Shown here in pieces: positions 1 through 8,727 of a DNA stretch of 42,962 bases. Both the position numbers and the translations under genes were made by a program. Origin of the DNA: an uncultured Bacteroidota bacterium. GTDB taxonomy: Bacteria > Bacteroidota > Bacteroidia > Chitinophagales > Chitinophagaceae. How positions within the stretch are numbered: position 1 is the stretch's first letter; every line of letters starts with the position of its first letter. The notes under the pieces are model-generated. The model was not told where the DNA came from, made no database searches, and saw only the letters and a program-made list of their open reading frames with translations. Where the stretch lies: contig CAISOH010000061.1 of NCBI GenBank assembly GCA_903887005.1, positions 1 through 42,962 of the forward strand, in the 5' to 3' direction.

Positions 1-35
1 ATTTCCTGCAAATAAAATTCACAAATGGGGCCTCG

Positions 36-64
36 TTTGTTATAAGTACAATTTCCTATATTTG
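36..64 (+). promoter_or_regulatory. Bacteroidota-type promoter of the left biosynthetic operon
   Basis: TTTG at 36-39 and TATATTTG at 57-64, separated by 17 bases, match the Bacteroidota consensus TTTG / TAnnTTTG. Transcription would start near base 71, leaving a leader of about 68 bases before the ATG at 139. No other good match lies in the first 138 bases, and no gene was seen there. It would drive the block 139-8727. Confidence 0.6.
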
Positions 65-138
65 AGAAGTAAAGTAACATCTCATTTGAGTAGTATTTCA
101 AACTTTTCCAGAATGATAAATAGTAATAGTATATCAGT

Positions 139-1443
139 ATGAGCTTGACAGAAACAGGTCGTTTATTACAAGATCCAATAAAAACCATGCAGGAAAAGAA
201 ATTGCGGGAACTATTATCCTATCTTGACAAATATTCTCCTTTTTATCAAAAGCTCTTTTTACAGCACAGGATTGATATAAATAAGATCAACAAACTTGAG
301 GACATTGTCATAATACCTACTACAAGTAAAGAAGACATTCAAATATATAGTGATAAATTTTTATGTGTTTCTCCTGAAAAAATCATAGAATATACTGCTA
401 CATCTGGCACTTTAGGTAGCCCGGTTACTATTTCCCTTACAGAAAATGACCTGGAGCGTCTTGCCTGTAATGAGTATAATTCTTTCTTAACAGCAAATGG
501 AACAGAACATGACATTTACCAGCTGATGCTTACACTTGACCGGCAATTTATGGCCGGGATAGCATATCATTCAGGAATTCGCAAACTGGGCGCAGGTATT
601 ATTCGGTTGGGACCGGGTGTGCCTTCTTTGCAATGGGAAACCATACAGCGGTTACGGCCAACCGCTATTGTGGCAGTGCCATCATTTATTTTAAAGCTAA
701 TCAGGTATGCGAAAGAGCATGACATTGATATGAACAGGTCTTCTGTAAAAAAAGCTATTTGTATCGGAGAAAACATACGTAATGTCAATCACTCATTAAA
801 TATTCTTGGTAAAAAAATTAAAGAAGCCTGGGATATAGACCTGTATTCTACCTATGCTTCTACCGAAATGCAAACCGCCTTTACTGAATGCACTGAAGGA
901 TGTGGCGGACACTACCAGCCTGAATTACTGATCCTTGAGCTACTGGATGAAAATGGCAAACAGGTAGCGGCCAATACGCCGGGAGAAGTGACCATTACCA
1001 CATTGGGAGTAGAAGGGATGCCGTTGTTGCGTTATAAAACAGGCGATATTTGTATGTATTTTGATGAGCCTTGCGCCTGCGGAAGAAATACATGGCGTCT
1101 TTCTTCTGTAATAGGGCGAAAAAAACAAATGATCAAGTTTAAAGGAACAACTCTTTATCCCCCTGCGCTTTTTGATCTGCTGAATGAGATGCAGGAAATA
1201 CTTGATTATGTTATAGAGATTTATAACAATGAAGTTGGCCTGGACGAGGTGTTATTATACCTGGTGCCAATTAATATAAGCGTAGAGACTGATAATAGAA
1301 TCAGAGGTTATCTACAGGCAAGGTTAAGGGTAAGCCCACATATACAATATGTCACCAATGAAGAAATACAAAAAATACAATTTCCGGAAATAGGTAGAAA
1401 AGCAGTTAAATTTGTTGATAAACGAATAAAACAAGAGGAATAG
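139..1443 (+). CDS. Adenylate-forming ligase, PaaK (phenylacetate-CoA ligase) family
   Basis: At 434 residues this has the size of the PaaK branch of AMP-forming ligases, which activate a carboxylic acid as an acyl-adenylate and pass it to CoA or a carrier protein. The nucleotide-binding loop reads TATSGTLGSPV near residues 86-96. The adenylate-contact segment reads YSTYASTEM near 239-247, followed by the cysteine-containing segment CTEGCGG. Further on are RYKTGD and the hinge region GRKKQMIKFKGTTLYP. The gene opens the operon, 79 bases before an aromatic amino acid ammonia-lyase. Activation of the cinnamate- or coumarate-type acid made by that enzyme is therefore the natural inference, as in flexirubin clusters. 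The exact substrate cannot be read from the sequence. Confidence 0.85.
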   Translation: MSLTETGRLLQDPIKTMQEKKLRELLSYLDKYSPFYQKLFLQHRIDINKINKLEDIVIIPTTSKEDIQIYSDKFLCVSPEKIIEYTATSGTLGSPVTISLTENDLERLACNEYNSFLTANGTEHDIYQLMLTLDRQFMAGIAYHSGIRKLGAGIIRLGPGVPSLQWETIQRLRPTAIVAVPSFILKLIRYAKEHDIDMNRSSVKKAICIGENIRNVNHSLNILGKKIKEAWDIDLYSTYASTEMQTAFTECTEGCGGHYQPELLILELLDENGKQVAANTPGEVTITTLGVEGMPLLRYKTGDICMYFDEPCACGRNTWRLSSVIGRKKQMIKFKGTTLYPPALFDLLNEMQEILDYVIEIYNNEVGLDEVLLYLVPINISVETDNRIRGYLQARLRVSPHIQYVTNEEIQKIQFPEIGRKAVKFVDKRIKQEE

Positions 1444-1458
1444 CAGGCTATAAGCCTG
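1444..1458 (+). other. Hairpin directly after the ligase stop codon
   Basis: CAGGCT-ATA-AGCCTG is a perfect 6-bp stem with a 3-base loop that begins on the base after the TAG stop. No T-run follows, so it is not a typical terminator. It may stabilise or partly attenuate the message between the ligase and the lyase. Confidence 0.35.
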
Positions 1459-1522
1459 GTATGCATTTTCAGACATTCACCATTTAATTTCGCTCCTTAA
1501 AACATTAAATAAATTTCAGCCA

Positions 1523-3085
1523 ATGATCGCTATTGGACAAAACATTCTTACTCTGCAGGATTTTGCTGATATACTGTTTAAGGAAAAGATGGTCATTTTA
1601 AATAAGCCAGACCTGGAAACGGTAGATATAAATTTTCGTTTTCTTAAAGATTTTTCTTCAAACAAATTAATTTACGGGATCAATACAGGCTTTGGCCCAA
1701 TGGCCCAATACAAAATCAGTAAAGAAAACCTTTTACAACTTCAGTATAACCTTATACGCAGCCATTGCTCCGGTAGCGGAGCGCTTTTGCCTGCACAGTT
1801 AGTAAAGGCATTAATGATTGCACGCTTAAACAGCCTGATGAAGGCGTATTCCGGTGTTCACACTGATGTCGTAATGTTGCTCAGGGAACTGATCAATAAT
1901 AATATCACTCCTTGTATTTATGAGCATGGAGGGGTAGGGGCCAGCGGAGACCTGGTGCAGCTTGCCCACCTGGGCTTAGTATTGATTGGTGAGGGAGAGG
2001 TTATATGGGAAGGACAGACCTACCCGGCTTTAGAAATATTCAGGCAGTTTGATATAAAACCGCTTACAATTTATATAAGAGAGGGATTAGCTGTTTTGAA
2101 TGGAACTTCTGCTATGACCGGTATCGGGTTAGTTAATATCATAAAGGCTAAAAAATTATTGGAATGGTCTGTGATATTGTCTGCTTTGATAAATGAGGTA
2201 ATGGAGGCTTTTGATGATCATTATTCATATGAATTAAATATTGTAAAGCATCACAGCGGCCAAAACAGGATATCAGCTATGATGCGGGAGATACTTAAGG
2301 ATAGTAAAATGATCCGTACCCGTTCTGAACATTTATACCAGTCTGAAAATCAAAACCAGGATATATACGAAGATAAAGTGCAGGAATATTATTCATTGCG
2401 TTGCATCACTCAAATCCTGGGGCCAGTGTATGATACTATACACCAGGCTGAAAAAATATTAGTGGACGAATTGAACTCTGTAAATGATAATCCTGTGATT
2501 GATCATGTGAACAAAAATGTATTTCACGGAGGCAATTTTCATGGCGATTATGTGTCACTGGAAATGGATAAACTGAAGATCGCTATCACTAAATTATCTA
2601 TGCTTTCAGAGCGACAGCTAAATTATCTGCTCAATGACAAGCTGAATCAAAAATTCCCTCCTTTTGTAAACCTTGGGGTATTGGGGTTTAATTTTGGTAT
2701 GCAGGGCATGCAGTTTACGGCCACATCTACGGTTGCAGAAAACCAGACGATGTCATTTCCTATGTATGTGCATAGTATTCCCAATAACAATGATAATCAG
2801 GATATAGTGAGTATGGGCTGCAATGCTGCTTTAATGACCAAAAAAATAATTGATAATTCATTTACTGTGCTGGGAATACAGGTAATGGCCCTATTGCAGA
2901 CTGTTGACTATTTAAATTGCCAGTCAAAATTGTCCGTTGTCACCCTATCTGTTTACACGGAAATGAGAAAAATTTTTCCGAAATTTATTGATGATCTTCC
3001 TAAATATAAAGACCTTCAAAAAGTTAAAAATTTCATGGAGGAGCCTGATAGTATTAATTCATTATACGCAAAAACCAAGTTATGA
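1523..3085 (+). CDS. MIO-type aromatic amino acid ammonia-lyase (HAL/TAL/PAL family)
   Basis: This is a full-length (520-residue) member of the family that removes ammonia from histidine, tyrosine or phenylalanine with the self-formed MIO cofactor. The cofactor triad Ala140-Ser141-Gly142 sits in GGVGASGDLVQLAHLG. The catalytic tyrosine loop YGINTGFGPM begins at residue 51. The selectivity segment reads Ser80-His81, where classical histidine lyases also have Ser-His and the Rhodobacter tyrosine lyase has His-Leu. Context (a PaaK-type ligase upstream, darA/darB and many ketosynthases downstream) argues for a tyrosine or phenylalanine lyase that makes the aryl starter of a polyene pigment rather than for histidine catabolism. 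No hutU, hutI or hutG gene is nearby. The gene overlaps the next by 4 bases (ATGA), so the two are probably translationally coupled. Confidence 0.88.
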   Translation: MIAIGQNILTLQDFADILFKEKMVILNKPDLETVDINFRFLKDFSSNKLIYGINTGFGPMAQYKISKENLLQLQYNLIRSHCSGSGALLPAQLVKALMIARLNSLMKAYSGVHTDVVMLLRELINNNITPCIYEHGGVGASGDLVQLAHLGLVLIGEGEVIWEGQTYPALEIFRQFDIKPLTIYIREGLAVLNGTSAMTGIGLVNIIKAKKLLEWSVILSALINEVMEAFDDHYSYELNIVKHHSGQNRISAMMREILKDSKMIRTRSEHLYQSENQNQDIYEDKVQEYYSLRCITQILGPVYDTIHQAEKILVDELNSVNDNPVIDHVNKNVFHGGNFHGDYVSLEMDKLKIAITKLSMLSERQLNYLLNDKLNQKFPPFVNLGVLGFNFGMQGMQFTATSTVAENQTMSFPMYVHSIPNNNDNQDIVSMGCNAALMTKKIIDNSFTVLGIQVMALLQTVDYLNCQSKLSVVTLSVYTEMRKIFPKFIDDLPKYKDLQKVKNFMEEPDSINSLYAKTKL

Positions 3086-3804
3086 AATGTGCTTTAGTTA
3101 CAGGTGGATCAAGGGGTATTGGCAGGGCAATATGTATTAAATTGGCCGCAATGGGGTATTATGTGCTGGTAAATTATAAAAGCAATGAACCGGAAGCTGC
3201 AGCTACACTTGAGTTTATAAAAAAAGATGCCGGTGATGGTGAATTATTGCAATTTGATGTTTCAAGTAAAGATCAGGTAGTGCAAAAACTGGGCAATTGG
3301 ATAGAAGCGAATGAAGAAAAATATATTGAAGTCCTGGTAAACAATGCAGGTATCAGGGATGATACACTGATGGTATGGATGCAGGATGAACAATGGGAGC
3401 AGGTAATAAAAACAAACCTGGACAGCTTTTTCTATGTTACCCGGCAAGTACTGAAAAGTATGATCTTTAAAAAGTATGGCAGGATTATCAATGTCGTTTC
3501 ACAATCAGGATTAAAAGGGTTGCCGGGGCAAACAAACTATTCTGCAGCTAAAGCCGGGGTGATAGGAGCTACAAGGTCCTTAGCTCAGGAAGTAGGCCGG
3601 CTGGGGATCACAGTTAACGCTGTGGCTCCGGGTTTCATAAAAACAGAAATGACACAGGATTTAGATGAAACAGCACTTCAAAAACTGATACCTGTCAGGC
3701 GTTTTGGACTGCCGGAAGAAGTAGCCTATGCCGTAGCATTCCTGGCATCGCCTGAGGCCGCATACATAACAGCTGAAGTATTATCTATTAACGGAGGACT
3801 ATAA
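3082..3804 (+). CDS. 3-oxoacyl-ACP reductase, FabG-like SDR
   Basis: This 240-residue short-chain dehydrogenase has the dinucleotide-binding motif TGGSRGIG at residues 7-14 and NNAG at 87-90. The catalytic set includes Asn112, Ser140 or Ser142, Tyr153 and Lys157 (NYSAAK). It would reduce the 3-keto group after each condensation with NADPH. It overlaps the lyase by 4 bases and lies 3 bases before a dehydratase. That places it as the ketoreductase of the polyene-building set, equivalent in role to the reductase of aryl polyene clusters. A housekeeping fabG elsewhere in the genome is likely, so the gene symbol is withheld. Confidence 0.88.
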   Translation: MKCALVTGGSRGIGRAICIKLAAMGYYVLVNYKSNEPEAAATLEFIKKDAGDGELLQFDVSSKDQVVQKLGNWIEANEEKYIEVLVNNAGIRDDTLMVWMQDEQWEQVIKTNLDSFFYVTRQVLKSMIFKKYGRIINVVSQSGLKGLPGQTNYSAAKAGVIGATRSLAQEVGRLGITVNAVAPGFIKTEMTQDLDETALQKLIPVRRFGLPEEVAYAVAFLASPEAAYITAEVLSINGGL

Positions 3805-3807
3805 CTT

Positions 3808-4230
3808 ATGGATCTTGCAGAAAATATATTGTCACTGATACCGCAACGTCATCCTTTTGTGATGATAAGCGAATTGCTGTACTCGGATCAACAGCTTACC
3901 CGGACGGGATTCCGCGTTAGTGAAGATAATATTTTTGTTGAGCATGGTAAATTTAATGAGGCCGGTTTATTAGAAAATATGGCACAAACCGCAGCTGCCG
4001 GCGCAGGGTATGCCGCGGGCATGGAAAACAGGCCAGTTGATATAGGTTATATAGGGGCAGTTAAAAATTTTGAAATATTTGAATTACCCGGGGTAAACGA
4101 TGAATTAATAACTGAAATAACAATTGAGAACAGGATATTTGATGTCACCGTAGTTGCAGGAAATATCTGGTGCAATAAAAAACTTATTGCCCGGTGCGAG
4201 CTTAAAATATTTATTAGGAAAATTAACTGA
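3808..4230 (+). CDS. Hotdog-fold 3-hydroxyacyl-ACP dehydratase (FabZ/ApeP-like)
   Basis: At 140 residues this is the normal length for a single hotdog dehydratase. The N-terminal PQRHPFVMI (His15) matches the PHRxPxLL motif of FabZ. Glu56 in AGLLENMAQ occupies the position of the catalytic acid. The loop between the central His46 and Glu56 is shorter than in standard FabZ, which separates it from the housekeeping enzyme. It would dehydrate 3-hydroxyacyl-ACP to the trans-enoyl-ACP. Because no reductase acts on polyene intermediates, the double bonds are kept. It sits between the ketoreductase and the first ketosynthase. Confidence 0.75.
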   Translation: MDLAENILSLIPQRHPFVMISELLYSDQQLTRTGFRVSEDNIFVEHGKFNEAGLLENMAQTAAAGAGYAAGMENRPVDIGYIGAVKNFEIFELPGVNDELITEITIENRIFDVTVVAGNIWCNKKLIARCELKIFIRKIN

Positions 4231-4258
4231 ATTCAGTGCATCTGAGAAATTATCCCGG

Positions 4259-5419
4259 ATGAATAAAATGATTCCAATGACTGATGTGTTTATCGCTGCT
4301 GATAATATTTTATCTCCGCTTGGTTATACAACTGCAGAAAACTATTCGCAGCTAAAAAAAAATGTTTCCGGTGTAAAGCTGCATAATAATACAGCTATGT
4401 CTGAAATGCCTTTTTATGCTGCACTATTTGAGCATAATAACTGGTATGTTAAGGATGAGCATATCAAATTTACAAAGTTTGAACAACTGCTTGCTGCATC
4501 TATAGCAAACGCTTTGCAGAATTGCAGTGTTGATACACGTGATAAATATACACTGCTCATCATTTCTTCCACAAAAGGGAACATAAGCCTGCTTGAAACG
4601 GAAGCAAAAAGCACTGAGCTGAAAGAAAGAATAGCACTGCATACTTCAGCAGGAATAATTGCCAGGCATTTTCATTTTGTAAATAAACCGGTGGTTATTT
4701 CCAATGCCTGCATTTCAGGTTTGCTTGGCATTTTAACCGGTATGCGGCTTATACGTTCAGGCCAATATAAAAATGTGGTTGTCGCAGGGGCGGATGTTGT
4801 TTCCAGATTTATTTTGTCTGGCTTTCAATCTTTTCAGGCAATCAGCTCTCAACAGTGCAAGCCATTTGATAAAGAGCGCGACGGAATTAACCTGGGTGAG
4901 GGTGCAGGAACCATAGTTCTTTCATCCGATACAATGTATGCCCGGAGTATTAAAGTAATGGGGGGAGGAACAAGCAATGATGCCAATCATATTTCCGGCC
5001 CTTCACGTTCCGGTGCAGAACTATACCAGGTAATAAAAAACACTTTGAAAGAGGCTAACCTGTCCCCAACTGATATTGATCTCATATCAGCACACGGCAC
5101 GGCTACCATTTATAACGATGAGATGGAAGCCAAGGCAATTTCACTGGCAGGAATGCAATCTGTGCCTGTAAATAGCCTGAAAGGATATTTTGGTCACACA
5201 TTAGGCGCAGCAGGGCTCATTGAATCCATTGTTACTATCCAGTCAATGAGGGAGAACACAGCATTGCCTACTAAAGGATTTCAAAATCACGGGGTATCAG
5301 AACCCATAAATATTTGTATTAATTTACAACAGGCTGAGCTGACAAACTGCCTGAAGACGGCATCTGGTTTTGGGGGTTGTAATGGCACGGTATTGTTTAG
5401 CAAAACATCAACGAATTAA
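4259..5419 (+). CDS. Beta-ketoacyl-ACP synthase, FabF-like, with complete triad (KS-A)
   Basis: This is a thiolase-fold ketosynthase of about 386 residues. Cys151 lies in NACISG, one catalytic His in SAHGTAT and the second in YFGHTLGAAG, so it should be a working condensing enzyme. GEGAG and the C-terminal SGFGGCNGT are also present. The open frame runs back to 4154 inside the dehydratase gene. The ATGs at 4259, 4268 and 4277 are better starts because they lie after the dehydratase stop; the one at 4277 gives the N-terminus most like the paralogue at 9768-10955. It is the least similar of the four complete ketosynthases to the others and is followed by a cysteine-less partner. Confidence 0.82.
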   Translation: MNKMIPMTDVFIAADNILSPLGYTTAENYSQLKKNVSGVKLHNNTAMSEMPFYAALFEHNNWYVKDEHIKFTKFEQLLAASIANALQNCSVDTRDKYTLLIISSTKGNISLLETEAKSTELKERIALHTSAGIIARHFHFVNKPVVISNACISGLLGILTGMRLIRSGQYKNVVVAGADVVSRFILSGFQSFQAISSQQCKPFDKERDGINLGEGAGTIVLSSDTMYARSIKVMGGGTSNDANHISGPSRSGAELYQVIKNTLKEANLSPTDIDLISAHGTATIYNDEMEAKAISLAGMQSVPVNSLKGYFGHTLGAAGLIESIVTIQSMRENTALPTKGFQNHGVSEPINICINLQQAELTNCLKTASGFGGCNGTVLFSKTSTN

Positions 5420-6056
5420 CCTTATAATTTATAGTACTTTGGTTATAGAAAAATATATCGCTGCAAGTTGTGTTATCAGCAGGAATGTAATTTTAAAAAA
5501 CGGAAAAAATATTTTCGAAAATAAGCATGCGGATTTGCATGATTTCCTCCTTTCTGTATATCAACATTTTAATATTGTCTATCCTAAATTTTATAAGATG
5601 GATAATCTAAGCAAGCTGGGATGGCTGGCTGCTGAGATATTGCTACAGGAATTTAGAAAAGATGATTACCGCCCGGAAGAAACCGGAGTAATATTGTCTA
5701 ATGCCAATGCAAGCCTTGATACTGATCTTAAGTATTTTGAAACGATAAAAGATATGCCAAGCCCTTCTTTGTTTGTTTATACCTTACCGAATATAGTGAC
5801 GGGAGAAATATGTATCAGGAATAACTTTAAGGGTGAGAATGCGTTTTTTGTTTCCGATCATTTTGATGCCGCATTTATAGAGCAATATGCAGGTAACCTC
5901 CTGGATCTTAATATATTGAACGTATGTATTTGCGGATGGGTTGATGTGTATGAAGAAACCTATAAAGCGGTTTTGTTTTTGGTTAAAAAAGAGAAAGAGG
6001 ATATTTTGTTTACAAAAGAGAATATGGACAGGATATATAAAACGGCTGTAACATAA
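5382..6056 (+). CDS. Short cysteine-less ketosynthase-like protein
   Basis: About 224 residues resembling the N-terminal half of beta-ketoacyl synthases (the ketoacyl-synt_2 type family). The segments GVILSNANASLDTD, PSPSLFVYTLPNIVTGE and ICIRNNFKGEN follow the ketosynthase order. Where the nucleophile Cys would be, the protein reads FKGENAFF, so it cannot act as a standard condensing enzyme. The C-terminal half with the two histidines is absent and the frame ends normally, so this is a family trait rather than a truncation. It probably partners KS-A, as chain-length factors do. The start is uncertain: ATGs at 5370 and 5382 lie inside the KS-A gene, and a non-ATG start near 5427-5439 would remove the overlap. 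Its stop overlaps the next ATG by one base. Confidence 0.65.
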   Translation: MARYCLAKHQRINLIIYSTLVIEKYIAASCVISRNVILKNGKNIFENKHADLHDFLLSVYQHFNIVYPKFYKMDNLSKLGWLAAEILLQEFRKDDYRPEETGVILSNANASLDTDLKYFETIKDMPSPSLFVYTLPNIVTGEICIRNNFKGENAFFVSDHFDAAFIEQYAGNLLDLNILNVCICGWVDVYEETYKAVLFLVKKEKEDILFTKENMDRIYKTAVT

Positions 6057-7273
6057 TGCAAATTTATAACAAGCACACACCTGTTTTTGTTGCAGGTACG
6101 GGGGTGATCTCAGCTATTGGCAACAATGTACCTGCGTGCCTTTATGCGCTCGAACATGAACAGGCTGGCATAGGTGAAATATCTTATCTCAGCACATTGC
6201 ACCGCCAGCAGATTCCTGTAGCAGAAGTTAAACTAAACAACAAGGAGCTTTCCTTACTTTCAGGCTTGCCTGCCGGAATCAGCCGTACAGCTTTGCTAAG
6301 CATGATCGCTGCCCGTGAAGCAATAGACAATGCAGCTATTGAAAATTTATCTGCATTACGGACAGGGCTCATTTCCGCTAACACCGTAGGTGGTATGGAT
6401 AAAAGCGAACAATTCTTTATTGATTTTCTTGCTGACCATACGAAAGGGAAATTGAGGGATATCGTCTATCACGAATGTGCTAGTGCAACCAAACTGGTAG
6501 CAGATCAATTAGGTATTCGCAGCTATGTCACCACAATTAGCACAGCTTGTTCTTCTTCTGCCAATGCTATTATGTATGGCGCAAGATTAATCAAGCATGG
6601 CATGCTGGATGTAGTAATTGCCGGTGGCGCTGATGCGATGACAAAGTTCACACTAAACGGATTTAATACCCTTATGATACTGGATAATGAATACTGCAAG
6701 CCTTTTGATGAGGACCGTAAAGGTCTAAACCTGGGGGAAGGCGCCGGATATGTAGTGCTTGTATCAGAAAAGGTAGCGGGATCCTTAAAATCGGATATCT
6801 ATTGTAAATTAAGCGGCTATTGCAATAAGAATGATGCTTATCACCAGACAGCTTCATCACCTGACGGCAAAGGTTCTTATCTCGCAATGAACGGCGCAAT
6901 AGAAAATAGTGGTTTAACACCGTCAGATATTGATTATATAAACCTGCACGGTACCGGCACTCAAAATAACGATCTGGCTGAAGGCACTGCTATAAAAAGA
7001 TTGTTTGAACCCCGTTATCCAAAAATGAGCTCTACTAAATCTTTCACAGGGCATACACTGGGGGCAAGCGGAGGCATTGAAGCGGTGTTTTCATCATTAT
7101 CTGCAAAGTATGGTCTCATTTATCCTAACCTTCGTTTTAAAACTCAGATGAAGGAATTGCCATTTATACCGGAAACTGCTTTTTCGAAAAATGAGCCGGT
7201 AAGACATGTGCTGTCTAATTCTTTTGGTTTTGGCGGTAATTGTTCTTCATTAATTTTTTCAAAAATTTCATGA
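6056..7273 (+). CDS. Beta-ketoacyl-ACP synthase, FabF-like, with complete triad (KS-B)
   Basis: This 405-residue ketosynthase has Cys165 in STACSSSANA, a His in NLHGTGTQNND and a His in FTGHTLGASGG, all at the expected spacing. GLNLGEGAGY and the glycine-rich C-terminus (NSFGFGGNCSS) are also present. It is closely related to KS-C on the opposite strand; the segment after the cysteine (IMYGARLIK) and the region around the GEGA motif are nearly the same. It overlaps the preceding stop (TAATG) and is followed by a cysteine-less partner whose start overlaps its stop. That is the arrangement of the ApeO/ApeC-type ketosynthase/chain-length-factor pair known from aryl polyene clusters. Confidence 0.9.
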   Translation: MQIYNKHTPVFVAGTGVISAIGNNVPACLYALEHEQAGIGEISYLSTLHRQQIPVAEVKLNNKELSLLSGLPAGISRTALLSMIAAREAIDNAAIENLSALRTGLISANTVGGMDKSEQFFIDFLADHTKGKLRDIVYHECASATKLVADQLGIRSYVTTISTACSSSANAIMYGARLIKHGMLDVVIAGGADAMTKFTLNGFNTLMILDNEYCKPFDEDRKGLNLGEGAGYVVLVSEKVAGSLKSDIYCKLSGYCNKNDAYHQTASSPDGKGSYLAMNGAIENSGLTPSDIDYINLHGTGTQNNDLAEGTAIKRLFEPRYPKMSSTKSFTGHTLGASGGIEAVFSSLSAKYGLIYPNLRFKTQMKELPFIPETAFSKNEPVRHVLSNSFGFGGNCSSLIFSKIS

Positions 7274-8334
7274 TGAAGATATACATACGGTCCTCGGCAA
7301 ACATATCGCCACAGCAAACATTTAAACATCAGGCATTTCCATTCAAGGCTGTGGCATATACCGGTAATATCTTAAAAGCTATAGAACCGGATTATAAGGA
7401 TATCATTGATGTGAAAATGGTACGGAGAATGAGCCGTATCGTAAAGATGGGAGTGGCCGCGGCTTTGGAGTGCTTAAAAAATGCCGGTGAAGAAAGCCCG
7501 GGCGCTATTGTAACAGGCACAGCATATGGCTGTCTTTCGGATACAGAACAATTTTTAGGCAGCATAATCGCACTAGACGAGGAAATGCTATCCCCTACAT
7601 CTTTTATACAATCCACTCATAATACTGTAGGTGCGCAAATCGCCCTCCTGCTTCAATGCAACAACTATAATAATACTTTTGTTAATGGGGGATTTTCTTT
7701 CGAAAGCGCGTTACTTGATGCTATCATGTTGCTGCGCGAACAAGAAGTAACAAATGTACTGACAGGAAGCGTAGATGAGCTAACAGGTTTGAGCTATGCA
7801 ATCCTGAGCAGGTTTGGTTTGTACAAACGGCAGCAAGTTTCAAACATGGATCTGTTTGCTACCGCTTCTAAAGGAACGATCGCAGGAGAAGGTGCAGCCT
7901 TTTTTTTACTTGCCAGCCAACCCTCACCAGATGATCATGCCCAGCTTGAGGGGATAGCTACTTTTTACAAGCCAGGAGACACAACAGAAATAGCAAATCA
8001 TATCACTGCTTTTTTAGCGGCACATTCAATAAATGCAACTGATATCGACCTGGTAATTACCGGAAAAAACGGTGATATACAAAATGATGCACATTACGAC
8101 CGGTTAAAAGAAATGATATTTATTAAAAATGAGCTGATCCACTATAAGCACCTGTGTGGCGATTACCCTACGGCTGTTTCTTTTGCTGTATGGCTGGCAG
8201 CAAATATCATAAGGACGGGACAGGTACCCGAAGGTACAGGAGACAGGGTTTCTAAAGCAAATAAATTACAGAGGATACTGATATGCAATAATTACCAAAA
8301 CCTGCATCATTCCCTGATATTAATTTCTGCCTGA
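7270..8334 (+). CDS. Ketosynthase-like chain-length-factor homologue lacking the catalytic Cys (CLF-1)
   Basis: About 354 residues with the ketosynthase fold: ISPQQTF at the start, GAIVTGTAYGCLSDTEQF and GTIAGEGAAFFLL. The nucleophile-elbow segment reads VNGGFSFESA, with no cysteine, and the HGT and GHT motifs are replaced by TGKNGD and HLCGDYPTA. It is therefore non-catalytic for condensation and most likely forms a heterodimer with KS-B, shaping the chain-length pocket. Two in-frame ATGs lie at 7270 and 7273, overlapping the KS-B stop; earlier in-frame starts inside KS-B were rejected. A homologue, CLF-2, lies on the opposite strand at 8693-9763. Confidence 0.8.
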   Translation: MMKIYIRSSANISPQQTFKHQAFPFKAVAYTGNILKAIEPDYKDIIDVKMVRRMSRIVKMGVAAALECLKNAGEESPGAIVTGTAYGCLSDTEQFLGSIIALDEEMLSPTSFIQSTHNTVGAQIALLLQCNNYNNTFVNGGFSFESALLDAIMLLREQEVTNVLTGSVDELTGLSYAILSRFGLYKRQQVSNMDLFATASKGTIAGEGAAFFLLASQPSPDDHAQLEGIATFYKPGDTTEIANHITAFLAAHSINATDIDLVITGKNGDIQNDAHYDRLKEMIFIKNELIHYKHLCGDYPTAVSFAVWLAANIIRTGQVPEGTGDRVSKANKLQRILICNNYQNLHHSLILISA

Positions 8335-8349
8335 CATAAAAATAATACT

Positions 8350-8727
8350 ATGCTGAAGGATGATTTCTATACTGTCACATCAATAAATATGGAAAGCAAT
8401 GTTATTGCTGCCACCTTGACAATAAACGGAACACATAAAATATTTGAAGGTCATTTTCCCGGTAAGCCAGTGGTTCCCGGGGTATGTATGATGCAGATGG
8501 TAAAAGAAATAGCAGCAATGGCTCTTGGAAGAGATCTGCAACTGATAAAAGCAGATGAGCTTAAATTTTTACAGGTAATAGATCCCCTGGAAAACAAGGA
8601 AATAAAAATGCAGGTACAATATAATGAGGTGTCAGAGCAGGTTGTGAATGTATCAGCAAGCCTGGTTAAAGAAAGCTTAGCCTGCTTTAAATTCAAAGGG
8701 TCTTTCCATGCACGCCATCAGCAGTAA
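8350..8727 (+). CDS. Hotdog dehydratase-like protein (ApeI/FabZ-like) with Gln at the acid position
   Basis: This 125-residue hotdog protein carries FEGHFPGKPVVPGV with His35, the signature of the FabA/FabZ superfamily. Fourteen residues after the histidine, where FabZ has its catalytic Glu, this protein has Gln49 (CMMQM). A weak, specialised or lost dehydratase activity is possible. ApeI-type proteins of aryl polyene clusters look similar in this segment from memory, which would need an alignment to confirm. It follows CLF-1 by 15 bases. Its last 35 bases overlap the 3' end of the convergent CLF-2 gene. Confidence 0.72.
   Translation: MLKDDFYTVTSINMESNVIAATLTINGTHKIFEGHFPGKPVVPGVCMMQMVKEIAAMALGRDLQLIKADELKFLQVIDPLENKEIKMQVQYNEVSEQVVNVSASLVKESLACFKFKGSFHARHQQ

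Noticed and set aside
1523-3085. Assignment as histidine-degradation hutH
   Set aside because: Operon context with an aryl-acid ligase and polyene genes, and absence of other hut genes, makes a Tyr or Phe lyase more likely.
4154-4258. N-terminal extension of KS-A inside the dehydratase gene
   Set aside because: The extra residues do not look like ketosynthase sequence, and three later ATGs fit the family start.
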